A stretch of 31,419 nucleotides of DNA from Albugo candida (lineage: Eukaryota > Oomycota > Peronosporomycetes > Albuginales > Albuginaceae), in the NCBI GenBank assembly GCA_905220665.1, contig CAJNAR010000077.1:1-31419 (forward strand). The letters are read 5' to 3'. A model generated the notes under the pieces. The model made no database searches. It was not told where the DNA came from and worked only from the letters and a program-made list of their open reading frames with translations. Shown here one piece after another: positions 18,275-28,034 of the stretch. The position numbers and the translations under genes were made by a program. Numbering within the stretch: position 1 is the first letter of the stretch; each line of letters starts with the position of its first letter.

Positions 18275-21235
18275 CTAGGATCCGAGTTGCACTTGCCGTT
18301 CCACTCGCCTGTGCCGGACCCGCAGCAATGATCTTCGACTTCTGAAAAATCCACCAAATGATCCTTGCGTTTCGAGTTGATCCAGTACCTTTGCAAGCCG
18401 AATGCGTTCCTCTTGGTCGTAACACTGTCTTCGAAAGTACCGAACGTGCGCACTAAACGTGGTGTAAATGACGGAAAGTGCTGGAACTGTCGGAGTTGCT
18501 GATCGTTGATCGAACAAACGACGATTCCGATCTGTCCAGACGAAGTGCAGTGTCACCGCTTGCAATGCAAGCCATAAATCTGAGATAATTGATAAATAAT
18601 CTTTCCAATCCAACCGTAGTGTTGGTACGATTGCACATGCAATATGCGTCCAACGTGGTCGAGAGGAGAAAAACTGATCCCAACTAGGGAGTAACTCTCT
18701 CCATAACTGTGCCGTGTGATCGCACTCTAGAAAGAGATGTTGATCGGATTCCACTGCCCCACACGAAGGCTGCGTGCACAAGATAATATCGGGCTGAATA
18801 TTTGTTAAGAACCAGAAACGAGATCGAACTGGCAACATTCGAAAGGCTAGACGAAACTGTAAATCTTCGAAAATTGGTAATACACGTTTTCGAAGATGCC
18901 GTGATGTAGCCATAAAAGTTCGAACTCGTTCTGAATCCAGTGCGTCCGATCTCTCCCGTGATGACCAATGTGTCGACATCGGATGACTCTTGGTTAGTTC
19001 GGGAGGTTTCCAGACGATTCGTGAGAGTTGTGAGCGTGGAATAGATGGAAAATAATGTTTCCTTTCCTTGCTTTTTACTCCCACATAAAATGATCTTCCA
19101 CTTGTGGTTGGTATAATCCAAGTGATGAGACCAATCGTCGAGTGGATACGCTGGAGAATCTGAGTGATTTCATTGTAAAGTCGACTCAGCAACTTTTCTT
19201 CAGACATATCCGAGGTGTTCTGCTCTTCGTCGTTGTAATAGTTGGCGACGAAATCTTCCTTCGTTGGGCATGTGTCGCTTTCACGAAAAAAGTCTTGCAA
19301 ACTTCGAACGTCGAAAAGTGTAGCAAACGTTTTTCGAAATGTTCGATGTGGTTCATCCACCATGCCAAGATTGTACCAAACGTTCTGTGTACTCGGATGA
19401 CGAGTAGCAGCTTCGTAATGTAATTTTTGGTCGCAGTGAAACCACATCGGCTGTTCCATGTAGTACTGACGGCGTTGTGAAACATTTGAATCTGATATTG
19501 AAATGCTCCAATCCATCTGATGCCACATTCTAAATGCTTGTTTCCACCATGATGATATGCTCTCCCATTGAACCATTTTCCCATGTCGATTCGGTGCGAT
19601 GGTGAATATATCCATCGGCTTGTGTGGTCCAAAGGGAGGTTGGATAAGTTGTAATAATTCCGTCGAAGCTGTTGTCCAATTCGCAGGAATAATTGTTGAC
19701 GCATCGGATGCGAACTGCTGAAGGAATTGAATACGTTGTAGCTTTAGTCGTCCCATCAAAAAAGGAACTTGTAGTCCACCATCTTGTCGGCGAAGATATA
19801 AAAACTCTTTGCTGAGTAGGTGAACATGTTTTGAATCTTTTTTGTGTTTCCGACCAAGCACAAATCGATTTAACATCGATTGCCACTGTCGAATTGTCGC
19901 TGCTGGTATGTCTACGTGCATCGTGTAATGCCACAAACGTGATAAAATCATCGTCTGCGCAACCAGTAGTCGACCACGAACAGTTCGTGCTCGTCGAAAC
20001 CATATACCAAACCCATCGCAAAAACGCTTGTCGAGAGTTGAAATAACCATCGAGTGAGTTGGTTTCTGGCCGAACGGAATACCCAAATACTTGACCGAAT
20101 CCTCCGGACCCATTATGGTCAAATTGGGAATACATGGACACGGCATGGTCCGATTCAACGAGAGCAAAGATGATTTACTCAAGTTGAGTTTCGCACCCGA
20201 TCCATCGCAATAGACTTGGACGAGTTCGAGTTGCGTCAAAACACCATTTGGTGTCTCTGAAAGCAATGTCGAATCGTCCGCAAAAAATAATCCAGTTGCG
20301 ACAGTCGTGCCATTAATCCAAATGCCATGTTCTTCATGTTGTCGAAGTAAATTTCCCAAAGGTTCGATCGTCATCAGAAAAAGTAATGCTGAGAGAGGAT
20401 CACCTTGTTTCACTCCACGTTGTGGTGTAATAGATGGTGTGATATTTCCATTAATCATCAACTGCGCCTTTGTGTTATTGTACAAAAGACGAACCCAGTC
20501 GATAAAACTTTTTCCAACGCCCATCTTTTCCAAAACGCGAAACATGTACGTCCAATTGACTCGATCATAAGCTTTCTCAAAGTCGAGAAAAGTCGCATAA
20601 GCTTCCTCCCCACGATGAGTGACCAAGTCTTGGATGTCGGTGAGATGTCGAATATGATGATGCATTGACCTTCCTCGCACAAATGCATTTTGATCTTGAT
20701 GGATCAATTTCGGCAAAAAACGTTGCAATCGATACGCCAACACTTTTGAAAGTACTTTTACATCGACGCAAAGTAGTGCGATCGGTCGATAGTTGCCAGG
20801 ATCACCTCGTGATCCTTTTTTGTATAAAAGTGTGATTGCCGAGTGACGTTGTGATCGAAGTAGAATTCCTCTTTCCAGCTGATATTCGAACACGATCTTC
20901 AGACACTCGCCAAACGTTTCCGGATCAAGCTGATAAAATGCAGCTGGTAGTCCATCCATTCCTGGAGAAGAACTACTCCGCATGTGCTTGATCGCTTCCG
21001 CCATCTCGGTCGTACTTAACCGAGTGGAGAGACGGTCTTGCTCTGCTGAGGCAAGTGAAACTTGAATCGAATCGAGTAACGTTTTTTGCTTTCTTTCACT
21101 TGGAACATGTGAGTCGGTCTCAGAGCTATAAACAGAGCCCATGACGCCACCCCAATGATCTCTGAATTCGTCAATAATCTCCCTCGGGTTCGATGTCACG
21201 GTACCACATTTTTTTGTAACATTTTCGATCGGCAC
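18275..21235 (-). CDS. LINE D ORF2, reverse transcriptase and CCHC part (986 codons as read)
   Basis: RT for target-primed reverse transcription. Numbering from 21235: SSPGMDGLPAAFYQL about 88-102, GNYRPIAL about 147-154, motif A FLDFEKAYDRV with catalytic D218, motif B GVKQGDPLSALLF about 274-286, motif C FADD 318-321 (20273-20284), then thumb-like VKYLGIPF and RRARTVRGRLLVAQ. The C-terminal CX4CX7HX4C (CTQPSC...H...C) is close to the L1 ORF2 cysteine motif and the plant-type zf-RVT domain. FVWTDRNRRLFDQ and an Arg-rich tail follow. No RNase H motif was found. It is separated from the EN part only by a 1-nt insertion near 21257, which may be recent decay or an assembly error. Confidence 0.93.
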   Translation of the reverse strand: MPIENVTKKCGTVTSNPREIIDEFRDHWGGVMGSVYSSETDSHVPSERKQKTLLDSIQVSLASAEQDRLSTRLSTTEMAEAIKHMRSSSSPGMDGLPAAFYQLDPETFGECLKIVFEYQLERGILLRSQRHSAITLLYKKGSRGDPGNYRPIALLCVDVKVLSKVLAYRLQRFLPKLIHQDQNAFVRGRSMHHHIRHLTDIQDLVTHRGEEAYATFLDFEKAYDRVNWTYMFRVLEKMGVGKSFIDWVRLLYNNTKAQLMINGNITPSITPQRGVKQGDPLSALLFLMTIEPLGNLLRQHEEHGIWINGTTVATGLFFADDSTLLSETPNGVLTQLELVQVYCDGSGAKLNLSKSSLLSLNRTMPCPCIPNLTIMGPEDSVKYLGIPFGQKPTHSMVISTLDKRFCDGFGIWFRRARTVRGRLLVAQTMILSRLWHYTMHVDIPAATIRQWQSMLNRFVLGRKHKKDSKHVHLLSKEFLYLRRQDGGLQVPFLMGRLKLQRIQFLQQFASDASTIIPANWTTASTELLQLIQPPFGPHKPMDIFTIAPNRHGKMVQWESISSWWKQAFRMWHQMDWSISISDSNVSQRRQYYMEQPMWFHCDQKLHYEAATRHPSTQNVWYNLGMVDEPHRTFRKTFATLFDVRSLQDFFRESDTCPTKEDFVANYYNDEEQNTSDMSEEKLLSRLYNEITQILQRIHSTIGLITWIIPTTSGRSFYVGVKSKERKHYFPSIPRSQLSRIVWKPPELTKSHPMSTHWSSRERSDALDSERVRTFMATSRHLRKRVLPIFEDLQFRLAFRMLPVRSRFWFLTNIQPDIILCTQPSCGAVESDQHLFLECDHTAQLWRELLPSWDQFFSSRPRWTHIACAIVPTLRLDWKDYLSIISDLWLALQAVTLHFVWTDRNRRLFDQRSATPTVPALSVIYTTFSAHVRYFRRQCYDQEERIRLAKVLDQLETQGSFGGFFRSRRSLLRVRHRRVERQVQLGS

Positions 21236-21248
21236 GCGACGACAAGAA

Positions 21249-22475
21249 CTATCCGGAAGGGCGAAAAAAATGCTTTGAAGAGTTCTCCATATGCTTCACG
21301 TGATGGTCGAAACTCTCATCTTGGTTGTATTTCGCGTTGTTTTCGACTGAAATTCGAAATTGTTCGAGACTCGATTCGTAAAAATACCGTGACTCATTGG
21401 TGTCCTGAATGCGATATCGAGCTGCTGCGACTTCCAAAACACGCTGGCTAGACTCAACATCACGTCGGCTATCTTTTGCAACCTTTTTTTCAATGGTTTG
21501 AAGCTGTTTCTTGATTTTCGTCTTCCAACATTCCCACATTTTACCGGGATTCGAAGTTGTCCGTAACTGTTCGAGCACCAAATTCGCTTCCAATTTGATT
21601 GCTTCGACAACTTTAGGATATTCAAATAATCGTAATGAACATTTCCAATATCCTCGTCCCGGAGATTGAGTTGGATTTGCAAAAGTTACTTTTTGTGCCA
21701 GATGATCTCCCGCATGTCGTGGACGAAAATACTCAGAGGTTTTGTATACCATATTGAATAGCTCTTCCGACATGCAGATATAATCTAATCGATTCTTGCG
21801 CGGTAATGGTCCTGTAAATACTTTTTCAGTCGGATGTTGGATTCGCCAAGCGTCTACCACACCCAACTGTGAAAGCCATTCCAAACACGCTAATCGACTT
21901 GGTTCGTGTCGAATTGTTCCACTCGAAGCATCGATAGCTGGATCGAGTGGCGTGTTGAAATCACCAAATACGATATGTGTTGCGGTCGATTCGAAAGTGT
22001 TGGAAAGCAATAAATCATAAAAACCCACTCGTTCCTCGGCCGTGACCGGTGCATATACATTGTGAATATACACCGGTGCATCGTGAATGAGAAGACGCAA
22101 AACCAAATAACGATTTCGAATGCTTCGTTCGGTAAGTTCTTCAGCTGTTGAGAAACCGGGAAAGTCCGAACGAAGAATTGTCATGACGCCGCCACTGCGG
22201 TTTTGAGTCGGATGTAGAAATGCACTGTTGTGATCATTGACAAACATTTTGTGCTGCATTTTTGAGGATAATAAAAACTGAAATGAGTCCAGTTGGTTGT
22301 GATCGTGAAACTTGGTTTCTTGAACACAACAAATGGAGTGTTGTGATAGGATGTGGTCGATAAAAAGATGACCATTTTTATGAATTCCATTAACATTCAC
22401 CGTGAGTGCTGAGATATTGTTCCACGTTGGAATAATCGAGGAGCCCTTAGCATTCACGCTGAAGTGGACCGGCAA
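21249..22475 (-). CDS. LINE D ORF2, endonuclease part (408 codons as read)
   Basis: This is an AP-endonuclease-like nuclease. Numbering from 22475: NVNG 27-30, QET with E53, SGGVMTI 94-100, IHNVYAP 138-144, GDFN 161-164, RKNRLDYI 226-233, GDH 246-248 (SDH in many L1-type enzymes). A coiled, charged linker to RT follows. The frame ends in the shift near 21257. The first codon of the open frame is UUG directly after an in-frame UGA (22476-22478). No AUG precedes the catalytic motifs, so translation must depend on ORF1 (frameshift or reinitiation) or a non-AUG start. Confidence 0.92.
   Translation of the reverse strand: MPVHFSVNAKGSSIIPTWNNISALTVNVNGIHKNGHLFIDHILSQHSICCVQETKFHDHNQLDSFQFLLSSKMQHKMFVNDHNSAFLHPTQNRSGGVMTILRSDFPGFSTAEELTERSIRNRYLVLRLLIHDAPVYIHNVYAPVTAEERVGFYDLLLSNTFESTATHIVFGDFNTPLDPAIDASSGTIRHEPSRLACLEWLSQLGVVDAWRIQHPTEKVFTGPLPRKNRLDYICMSEELFNMVYKTSEYFRPRHAGDHLAQKVTFANPTQSPGRGYWKCSLRLFEYPKVVEAIKLEANLVLEQLRTTSNPGKMWECWKTKIKKQLQTIEKKVAKDSRRDVESSQRVLEVAAARYRIQDTNESRYFYESSLEQFRISVENNAKYNQDESFDHHVKHMENSSKHFFRPSG
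22447..22475 (-). promoter_or_regulatory. ORF1-ORF2 overlap (+1 frame), likely translational coupling site
   Basis: ORF1 ends GAA TGC TAA while ORF2 reads AAT GCT AAG across it. The open overlap is 29 nt here and in C (15016-15044). All five copies keep a CTTCAG...GAAT(G/A)CTAAGGG-like context, including the diverged B (CTTTCAGTTCAATACTAAGGG). ORF2 lacks an AUG. Mechanism unknown. Confidence 0.65.
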
Positions 22476-24948
22476 TCAACCTCATTTCACCATCTTCTTT
22501 TGAGAGGTGAAGTGTTGCTTTCTCTTCAGGGAAAAAACTGAGATTGACTGAGAGCTCGCCGATATCGCCACAGAGAAGTCCTTGCCATTTACCACCAAAC
22601 CATTGCGACCAACACTTTATGCCCACGTCGGAGCGTAACAACAAGAGAAGCACATTGATGGGGAGTAAACGACAATGGTGACCCGGAATCCAGATCACTG
22701 GTCTATCGGTGAGATAGTGGATCCAGTGATCGTTTGTGTAAAATGTCGGGGCAGTAGACATAAATAACAATTCCAATAATGCGAGAGCTTTGGTCGCCCG
22801 AGTCAAACCGTGAACAGTGTCCGGCACTGACCTCCACCAAGGCATCACTTTCTCGAACAATACAGCTCTCTTGGAGGGAACTTTTCCACCAACGTGGCGA
22901 TTCCATCGCGTCGTAAATGTGACATCTTCGCCGAGATTGTGCGCTGCAAAAACGCGATTGATGAGAAGTAGATGTGCTACTTCGTCCAACGCAGGATCAT
23001 TCGACTCCATGCATGAAATAAGCACCCCATGCATGGTGATGGGATGATCTAATGCTGCCCGGATGATTTGGTCCGGGTTAGTACAAAATTGTACCAGCCT
23101 ACGCACATGTGGGATGCACGCATCGGCTTGGACCAGCTTGTCCGGTCGAAGCTGGTGGAGTGCATTTTTGGAATCCATTTCCATGAGCTCTCCGATTTCA
23201 CCAATTCGAGTTGGTCGCTCTGCTTTTTCCACCGTTGTATGACGCTTCTTATAAAAGTGTGCCGCCTCTTTCGAAGTGGCTACCTCTTTTGGCATCCGTG
23301 CTTTCACGGGAATAATTTGAATGCGATTGCCATGCGCCGGATTGGCAACCGCTTGAACTTCTTCGACATCCACCTCCATGGTTGCGAGCACAGCAAAGTA
23401 ATTGCTTGTCGCCAACGTTGGGAGCGCACGAGGTGGTGCATTGGAAACCATTTGGTCGAACGGCTCAGTTCGATTACGCTTTCCTCGCGTCCATGCCAAG
23501 TGCATGTATGTGTCACCATCCTTCTCCACCCGTGGATGGGAAGATGATTGACTTTTTAAATGTAGGATGGGGGGAGTGGTCTGTGATAAGTCTGGTGACC
23601 CTGGTGGTGAGATAGAGGGAGGACTGTTGAGCTCCAACGAAATTTGGTCGGAATTTTTGCGCTCCGGTCGCCTCGTCTCCAATTCCTGAATTTGAATTGG
23701 CTTCTCCACCTTTTTTGGGACCACCACGACTGCCGTTGGCGCGGTTGTTTGTTTTTGTTTTTCTTGTTGCGATTTTGCTTGCTTTTGATTCTGAGGCTGA
23801 GTGTGAGTTGTGTTTGGTTGTTTTGTGTTTTTCTTTTTGTTTTCCTTTGGTTGTTGCCGTGTTCCCGTGTATATTGCAGCACCCAAATCCAAGCAGTAAG
23901 GACCACGTTGACCAAAACGTGGTCGTTCCGTTGGAATAGGAGCATTCTTACCCCGTACTGGGTAGAGCTGTTTGTCGTAAGCGATTTGTTCAATCACTTT
24001 ACCAACTCTAACCAGTTGTTGGGGACACGTTGAGCAGCCAAAGTAGACTCTCCAAGTCGACATTACCACCTCTTTGGTTGGAACCGTCTCGCGAAAGGTG
24101 TCATACACCACTTGACACCCGAGTTGGTGAAGAGCACGGAGAATGTTGTTCCGTTCTTCCTCCACGCCCACGCCGAAAACATCGAGGTAGTACTTTGTTT
24201 CAAGAGTATCAAACTCCCGAAAAAAGTACTTCTCCCCAAGGATAGTCACCGGCTGACACTCCAACTGTTGGCAGGCATCCGCTGTGGTGACCATCACTCT
24301 GATGTTTCCCCTAGGCATTTTGGACACCTGAGCGATTGACCGGCTCTCCAGTAGGCTTTCAAAAACCGGATTACCGTGGTCTCGCATCAGGGATGTTAGT
24401 ATTTTTCCATTTGGAGTACGGGTCAAGGACTGGCCCGTCTCCAAGACCATCGGGAAGGTTGCTTTCCGGATTTGGAAAGGTCTTGCTGCTTCCAATTTAG
24501 CAGACAGAACAGACCAATCCGGGTGCTCCCCATCAGCATATAGCTGCAGTATAGCCTCGATATCCGAGGCTTTCGGCTTTGCGAGCTCTACGCGAAATTT
24601 CGCTCGAGCTCTAGCCTGGTCCTTACGCAAGGACTCCTGTGACTTGATAAGGTCAGCAAGAGTGGGACTTTTAGAGTCGTCCACAGTTGCGGTTGCCTTT
24701 TGGTCACCCGGTGACGAGGCAACGACAGTACCGCTTGTACCACCGGTACCACATCCTACACCGGTAGTACCGGTATTACCCTGTACCGTCAAACAGGGGG
24801 TGGGGGTACTTTCCACGTCATCACATAGGGGTGATGACTCATCAACAATCATGCAATCACTCAAGGCTGGGTGACTCATGAGGGTTGCCACGTCACTACA
24901 AGTGGACGCTAGCACCCTTGGTTGTGTCGATATGTCGACTTGAACCAT
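22447..24948 (-). CDS. LINE D ORF1, intact RNA-binding protein (833 aa)
   Basis: Likely the RNA-binding ORF1 protein of the element. Numbering from the ATG at 24948: Thr/Gly-rich N-terminus 45-90, charged helix about 100-120, conserved DWSVLSAKLEAARPF about 134-148, RRM-like domain about 252-330 (YYLDVFGVG, NNILRALHQLG, TWRVYFGCSTCPQQL, IAYDKQLYPV), Q/K/T-rich linker about 360-420, Pro/Ser-rich stretch, and a conserved C-terminal domain of about 270 residues with NRVFAAHNLG, NRHVGGK, LTRATKALALLELLFM, TAPTFY and VIWIPGHHCRLL. The last part is also found in subfamily B and I do not recognise it. It ends at UAA overlapping ORF2. No zinc knuckle is seen. Confidence 0.93.
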   Translation of the reverse strand: MVQVDISTQPRVLASTCSDVATLMSHPALSDCMIVDESSPLCDDVESTPTPCLTVQGNTGTTGVGCGTGGTSGTVVASSPGDQKATATVDDSKSPTLADLIKSQESLRKDQARARAKFRVELAKPKASDIEAILQLYADGEHPDWSVLSAKLEAARPFQIRKATFPMVLETGQSLTRTPNGKILTSLMRDHGNPVFESLLESRSIAQVSKMPRGNIRVMVTTADACQQLECQPVTILGEKYFFREFDTLETKYYLDVFGVGVEEERNNILRALHQLGCQVVYDTFRETVPTKEVVMSTWRVYFGCSTCPQQLVRVGKVIEQIAYDKQLYPVRGKNAPIPTERPRFGQRGPYCLDLGAAIYTGTRQQPKENKKKNTKQPNTTHTQPQNQKQAKSQQEKQKQTTAPTAVVVVPKKVEKPIQIQELETRRPERKNSDQISLELNSPPSISPPGSPDLSQTTPPILHLKSQSSSHPRVEKDGDTYMHLAWTRGKRNRTEPFDQMVSNAPPRALPTLATSNYFAVLATMEVDVEEVQAVANPAHGNRIQIIPVKARMPKEVATSKEAAHFYKKRHTTVEKAERPTRIGEIGELMEMDSKNALHQLRPDKLVQADACIPHVRRLVQFCTNPDQIIRAALDHPITMHGVLISCMESNDPALDEVAHLLLINRVFAAHNLGEDVTFTTRWNRHVGGKVPSKRAVLFEKVMPWWRSVPDTVHGLTRATKALALLELLFMSTAPTFYTNDHWIHYLTDRPVIWIPGHHCRLLPINVLLLLLRSDVGIKCWSQWFGGKWQGLLCGDIGELSVNLSFFPEEKATLHLSKEDGEMRLIAGPLQREC

Positions 24949-25041
24949 TGTTTTCGAGAGGAAGGAGATGAAAAAGGTTGTTTTTTCGAGTTGTTTTTAC
25001 TAAATTGGCGGGTTACTTAGTAGCCGGAAAATTGAGAAGTG
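24949..25041 (-). other. LINE D 5' UTR and 5' terminus
   Basis: This is 93 nt like those of A and C, but it abuts the 3' end of LINE E directly instead of a SINE. Confidence 0.8.
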
Positions 25042-25347
25042 GCCCTTATAGCTCAGTTGAAGGTGTCTATATTACTAGAATTAGACTAACTGACTTCTCT
25101 AGTTGCCTAGGCTATCTTAAATAACATATATACATATAAAAAACGTTTCGTGAAATACCTGTGAGAGATGATAATCTGTCTTCTCGTTGATAATCCCGTA
25201 TCGCAGTAGCCTCAGCCACCTTAATACGAGACTGTATCAAGCTTGTAGATGCTGTAAAGTTGTAAAGTTGTAAAAATGGTCCAAAAGTACAGTGATTTGA
25301 AAATTGGTGTGCGCCACACTAGGCGGAACAACGCCATCCAACTAGGA
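25042..25347 (-). other. LINE E 3' UTR
   Basis: This is 306 nt with the family terminus GCCCTTATAGCTCAGTTG (plus view) and about 2.6 TGTAAAGT units. It is adjacent to the D 5' end. Confidence 0.8.
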
Positions 25348-27929
25348 CTAGGATCCGAGTTGCACTTGCCGTTCCACTCGCCTGTGCCGGACCCGCAGCA
25401 ATGATCTTCGACTGCTGAAAAATCCACCAAATGATCCCTGCGTTGCGAGTTGATCCAGTACCTTTGCAAGCTGAATGCGTTCCTCTTGGTCGTAACACTG
25501 TCTTCGAAAGTACCGAACGTGCGCACTAAACGTGGTGTAAATGACGGAAAGTGCTGGAACTGTCGGAGTTGCTGATCGTTGATCGAACAAACGACGATTC
25601 CGATCGGTCCAGACGAAGTGCAGTGTCACCGCTTGCAATGCAAGCCATAAATCTGAGATAATGTCGAAATAGTCTTTCCAATCCGACCGTAGTGTTGGTA
25701 CGATTGCACATGCAATATGCGTCCAACGTGGTCTCGAGGAGAATAACTGATCCCAACTAGGGAGTAACTCCCTCCATAACTGTGCCGTGTGATCGCACTC
25801 TAGAAAGAGATGTTGATCGGATTCCACTGCCCCACACGAAGGCTGCGTGCACAAGATAATGTCGGGCTGAATATTTGTTAAGAACCAGAAACGAGATCGA
25901 ACTGGCAACATTCGAAAGGCGATACGAAACTGTAAATCCTCGAAAATTGGTAATACACGTTTTCGAAGATGCCGTGATGTAGCCATAAAAGTTCGAACTC
26001 GTTCTGAATCCAGTGCGTCCGATCTCTCCCGTGATGACCAATGTGTCGACATCGGATGACTCTTGGTTGGTTCGGGAGGTTTCCAGACGATTCGTGAGAG
26101 GTGTGAGCGTGGAATAGATGGAAAATAATGTTTCCTTTCCTTGCTTTTTACTCCCACATAAAATGATCTGCCACTTGTAGTTGGTATAATCCAAGTGATG
26201 AGACCAATCGTCAAGTGGATACGCTGGAGAATCTGAGTGACTTCATTGTAAAGTCGACTCAGCAACTTTTCTTCAGCCATATCCGATGTGTTTAGCTCTT
26301 CGTCGTTGTAATAGTTGGCGACGAAATCTTCCTTCGTTGGCCATGTGTCGCTTTCACGAAAAAAGTCTTGCAAACTTCGAACGTCGAAAAGTGTAGCAAA
26401 CGTTTTTCGAAATGTTCGATGTGGTTCATCCACCATGCCAAGATTGTACCAAACGTTCTGCGTACTCGGATGACGAGTAGCAGCTTCGTAATGTAATTTT
26501 TGGTCCCAGTGGAACCACATCGGCTGTTCCATGTAGTACTGACGGCGTTGTGAAACATTTAAATCTGATATTGAAATGCTCCACTCCATCTGATGCCACA
26601 TTCTAAATGCTTGTTTCCACCATGACGATATGCTCTCCCATTGAACCATTTTCCCATGTCGATTTGGTGCGATGGTGAATATATCCATCGGCTTGTGTGG
26701 TCCAAAGGAAGGTTGGATAAGTTGTAATAATTCCGTCGAAGCAGTTGTCCAATTCGCAGGAATAATTGTTGACGCATCGGATGCGAACTGCTGAAGGAAT
26801 TGAATACGTTGTAGCTTTAGTCGTCCCACCAAAAAAGGAACTTGTAGTCCACCATCTTGTCGGCGAAGATATACAAATTCTTTGCTGAGTAGGTGAACAT
26901 GTTTTGAATCTTTTTTGTGTTTCCGACCAAGCACAAATCGATTTAACATCGATTGCCACTGTCGAATAGTCACTGCTGGTATGTCCACGTGCATCGTGTA
27001 ATGCCACAAACGTGATAAAATCATCGTCTGCGCAACCAGTAGTCGACCACGAACAGTTCTTGCTCGTCGAAACCATACACCAAACCCATCGTAAAAACGC
27101 TTGTCGAGAGTTGAAATAACCATCGAGTGAGTTGGTTTCTGGCTGAACGGAATACCCAAATACTTGACCGAATCCTCCGGACCCATTATGGTCAAATTGG
27201 GAATACGTGGACATGGCTTGGTCCGATTCAACGAGAGCAAGGATGATTTATTCAAGTTGAGTTTCGCACCCGATCCATCGCAATAGATTTGGACGAGTTC
27301 GAGTTGCGTCAAAACACCATTTGGTGTCTCTGAAAGCAATGTCGAATCGTCCGCAAAAAATAATCCAGTTGCGACAGTCGTGCCATTAATCCAAATGCCA
27401 TGTTCTTCATGTTGTCGAAGTAAATTTCCCAAAGGTTCGATCGTCATCAGAAAAAGTAATGCTGAGAGAGGATCACCTTGTTTCACTCCACGTTGTGGTG
27501 TAATGGACGGTGTGATATTTCCATTAATCATCAACTGCGCCTTTGTGTTATTGTACAAAAGACGAACCCAGTCGATAAAACTTTTTCCAACGCCCATTTT
27601 TTCCAAAACGCGAAACATGTACGTCCAATTGACTCGATCATAAGCTTTCTCAAAGTCGAGAAAAGTCGCATAAGCTTCCTCCCCACGATGAGTGACCAAG
27701 TCTTGGATGTCGGTGAGATGTCGAATATGATGATGCATTGACCTTCCGCGCACAAATGCTTTTTGATCTTGATGGATCAATTTTGGCAAAAAACGTTGCA
27801 ATCGATACGCCAACACTTTTGAAAGTACTTTGACATCGACACAAAGCAGTGCGATCGGTCGATAGTTGCCAGGATCACCTCGTGATCCTTTTTTGTACAA
27901 TAATGTTATTGCCGAGTGACGTTGTGATC
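25348..27929 (-). pseudogene. LINE E ORF2, most of reverse transcriptase and C-terminal domain
   Basis: An open frame of about 850 codons from LLYKKGSRGDPGNYRPIAL through FLDFEKAYDRV, GVKQGDPLSALLF, FADD (27346-27357), the CX4CX7HX4C motif and the basic tail, ending at the same stop as D. It is cut off from the RT N-terminus by the insertion at about 27930-28034. The protein part is otherwise as well preserved as in D. Confidence 0.9.
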
Positions 27930-28034
27930 AAAGTTCCTCCTGCAAGAATCATGTGTAGTTGCGGCTTATCGGAATGACCAAAGAAATCAGTCGTCTATCC
28001 AAAGTTTACTGGAATTCCGTTCAATCACACTTCC
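27930..28034 (-). other. Insertion of about 100-105 bp inside the RT gene of LINE E
   Basis: C and D read GTGATCGAAGTAGAATTCC continuously; E has GTGATC, then about 105 unrelated bases, then GAAGTAGAATTCC. A possible 5-bp target duplication is AAAGT/GAAGT (one mismatch), leaving a 100-bp insert. No clear terminal inverted repeats, tRNA boxes or coding capacity. On the minus strand it brings a TGA stop a few codons after LLR. Origin unknown. Confidence 0.85.

Larger units (their letters stand above)
17954..25041 (-). mobile_element. LINE copy D, full length, nearly intact
   Basis: The unit is 7.09 kb. ORF1 is intact, ORF2 has a single visible 1-nt insertion near 21257, and both UTRs are complete. 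It is the best reference for the family. The 5' end abuts the 3' end of E at 25041/25042 and the 3' end abuts SINE 2. Confidence 0.96.

Noticed and set aside
18275..18700. RNase H domain at the ORF2 C-terminus
   Set aside because: No acidic catalytic set is seen. The region is the CX4CX7HX4C motif followed by TDRNRRLFDQ.
27930..28034. Spliceosomal intron in RT of E
   Set aside because: It lacks GT...AG ends on the minus strand at the insert edges and is absent in all other copies.
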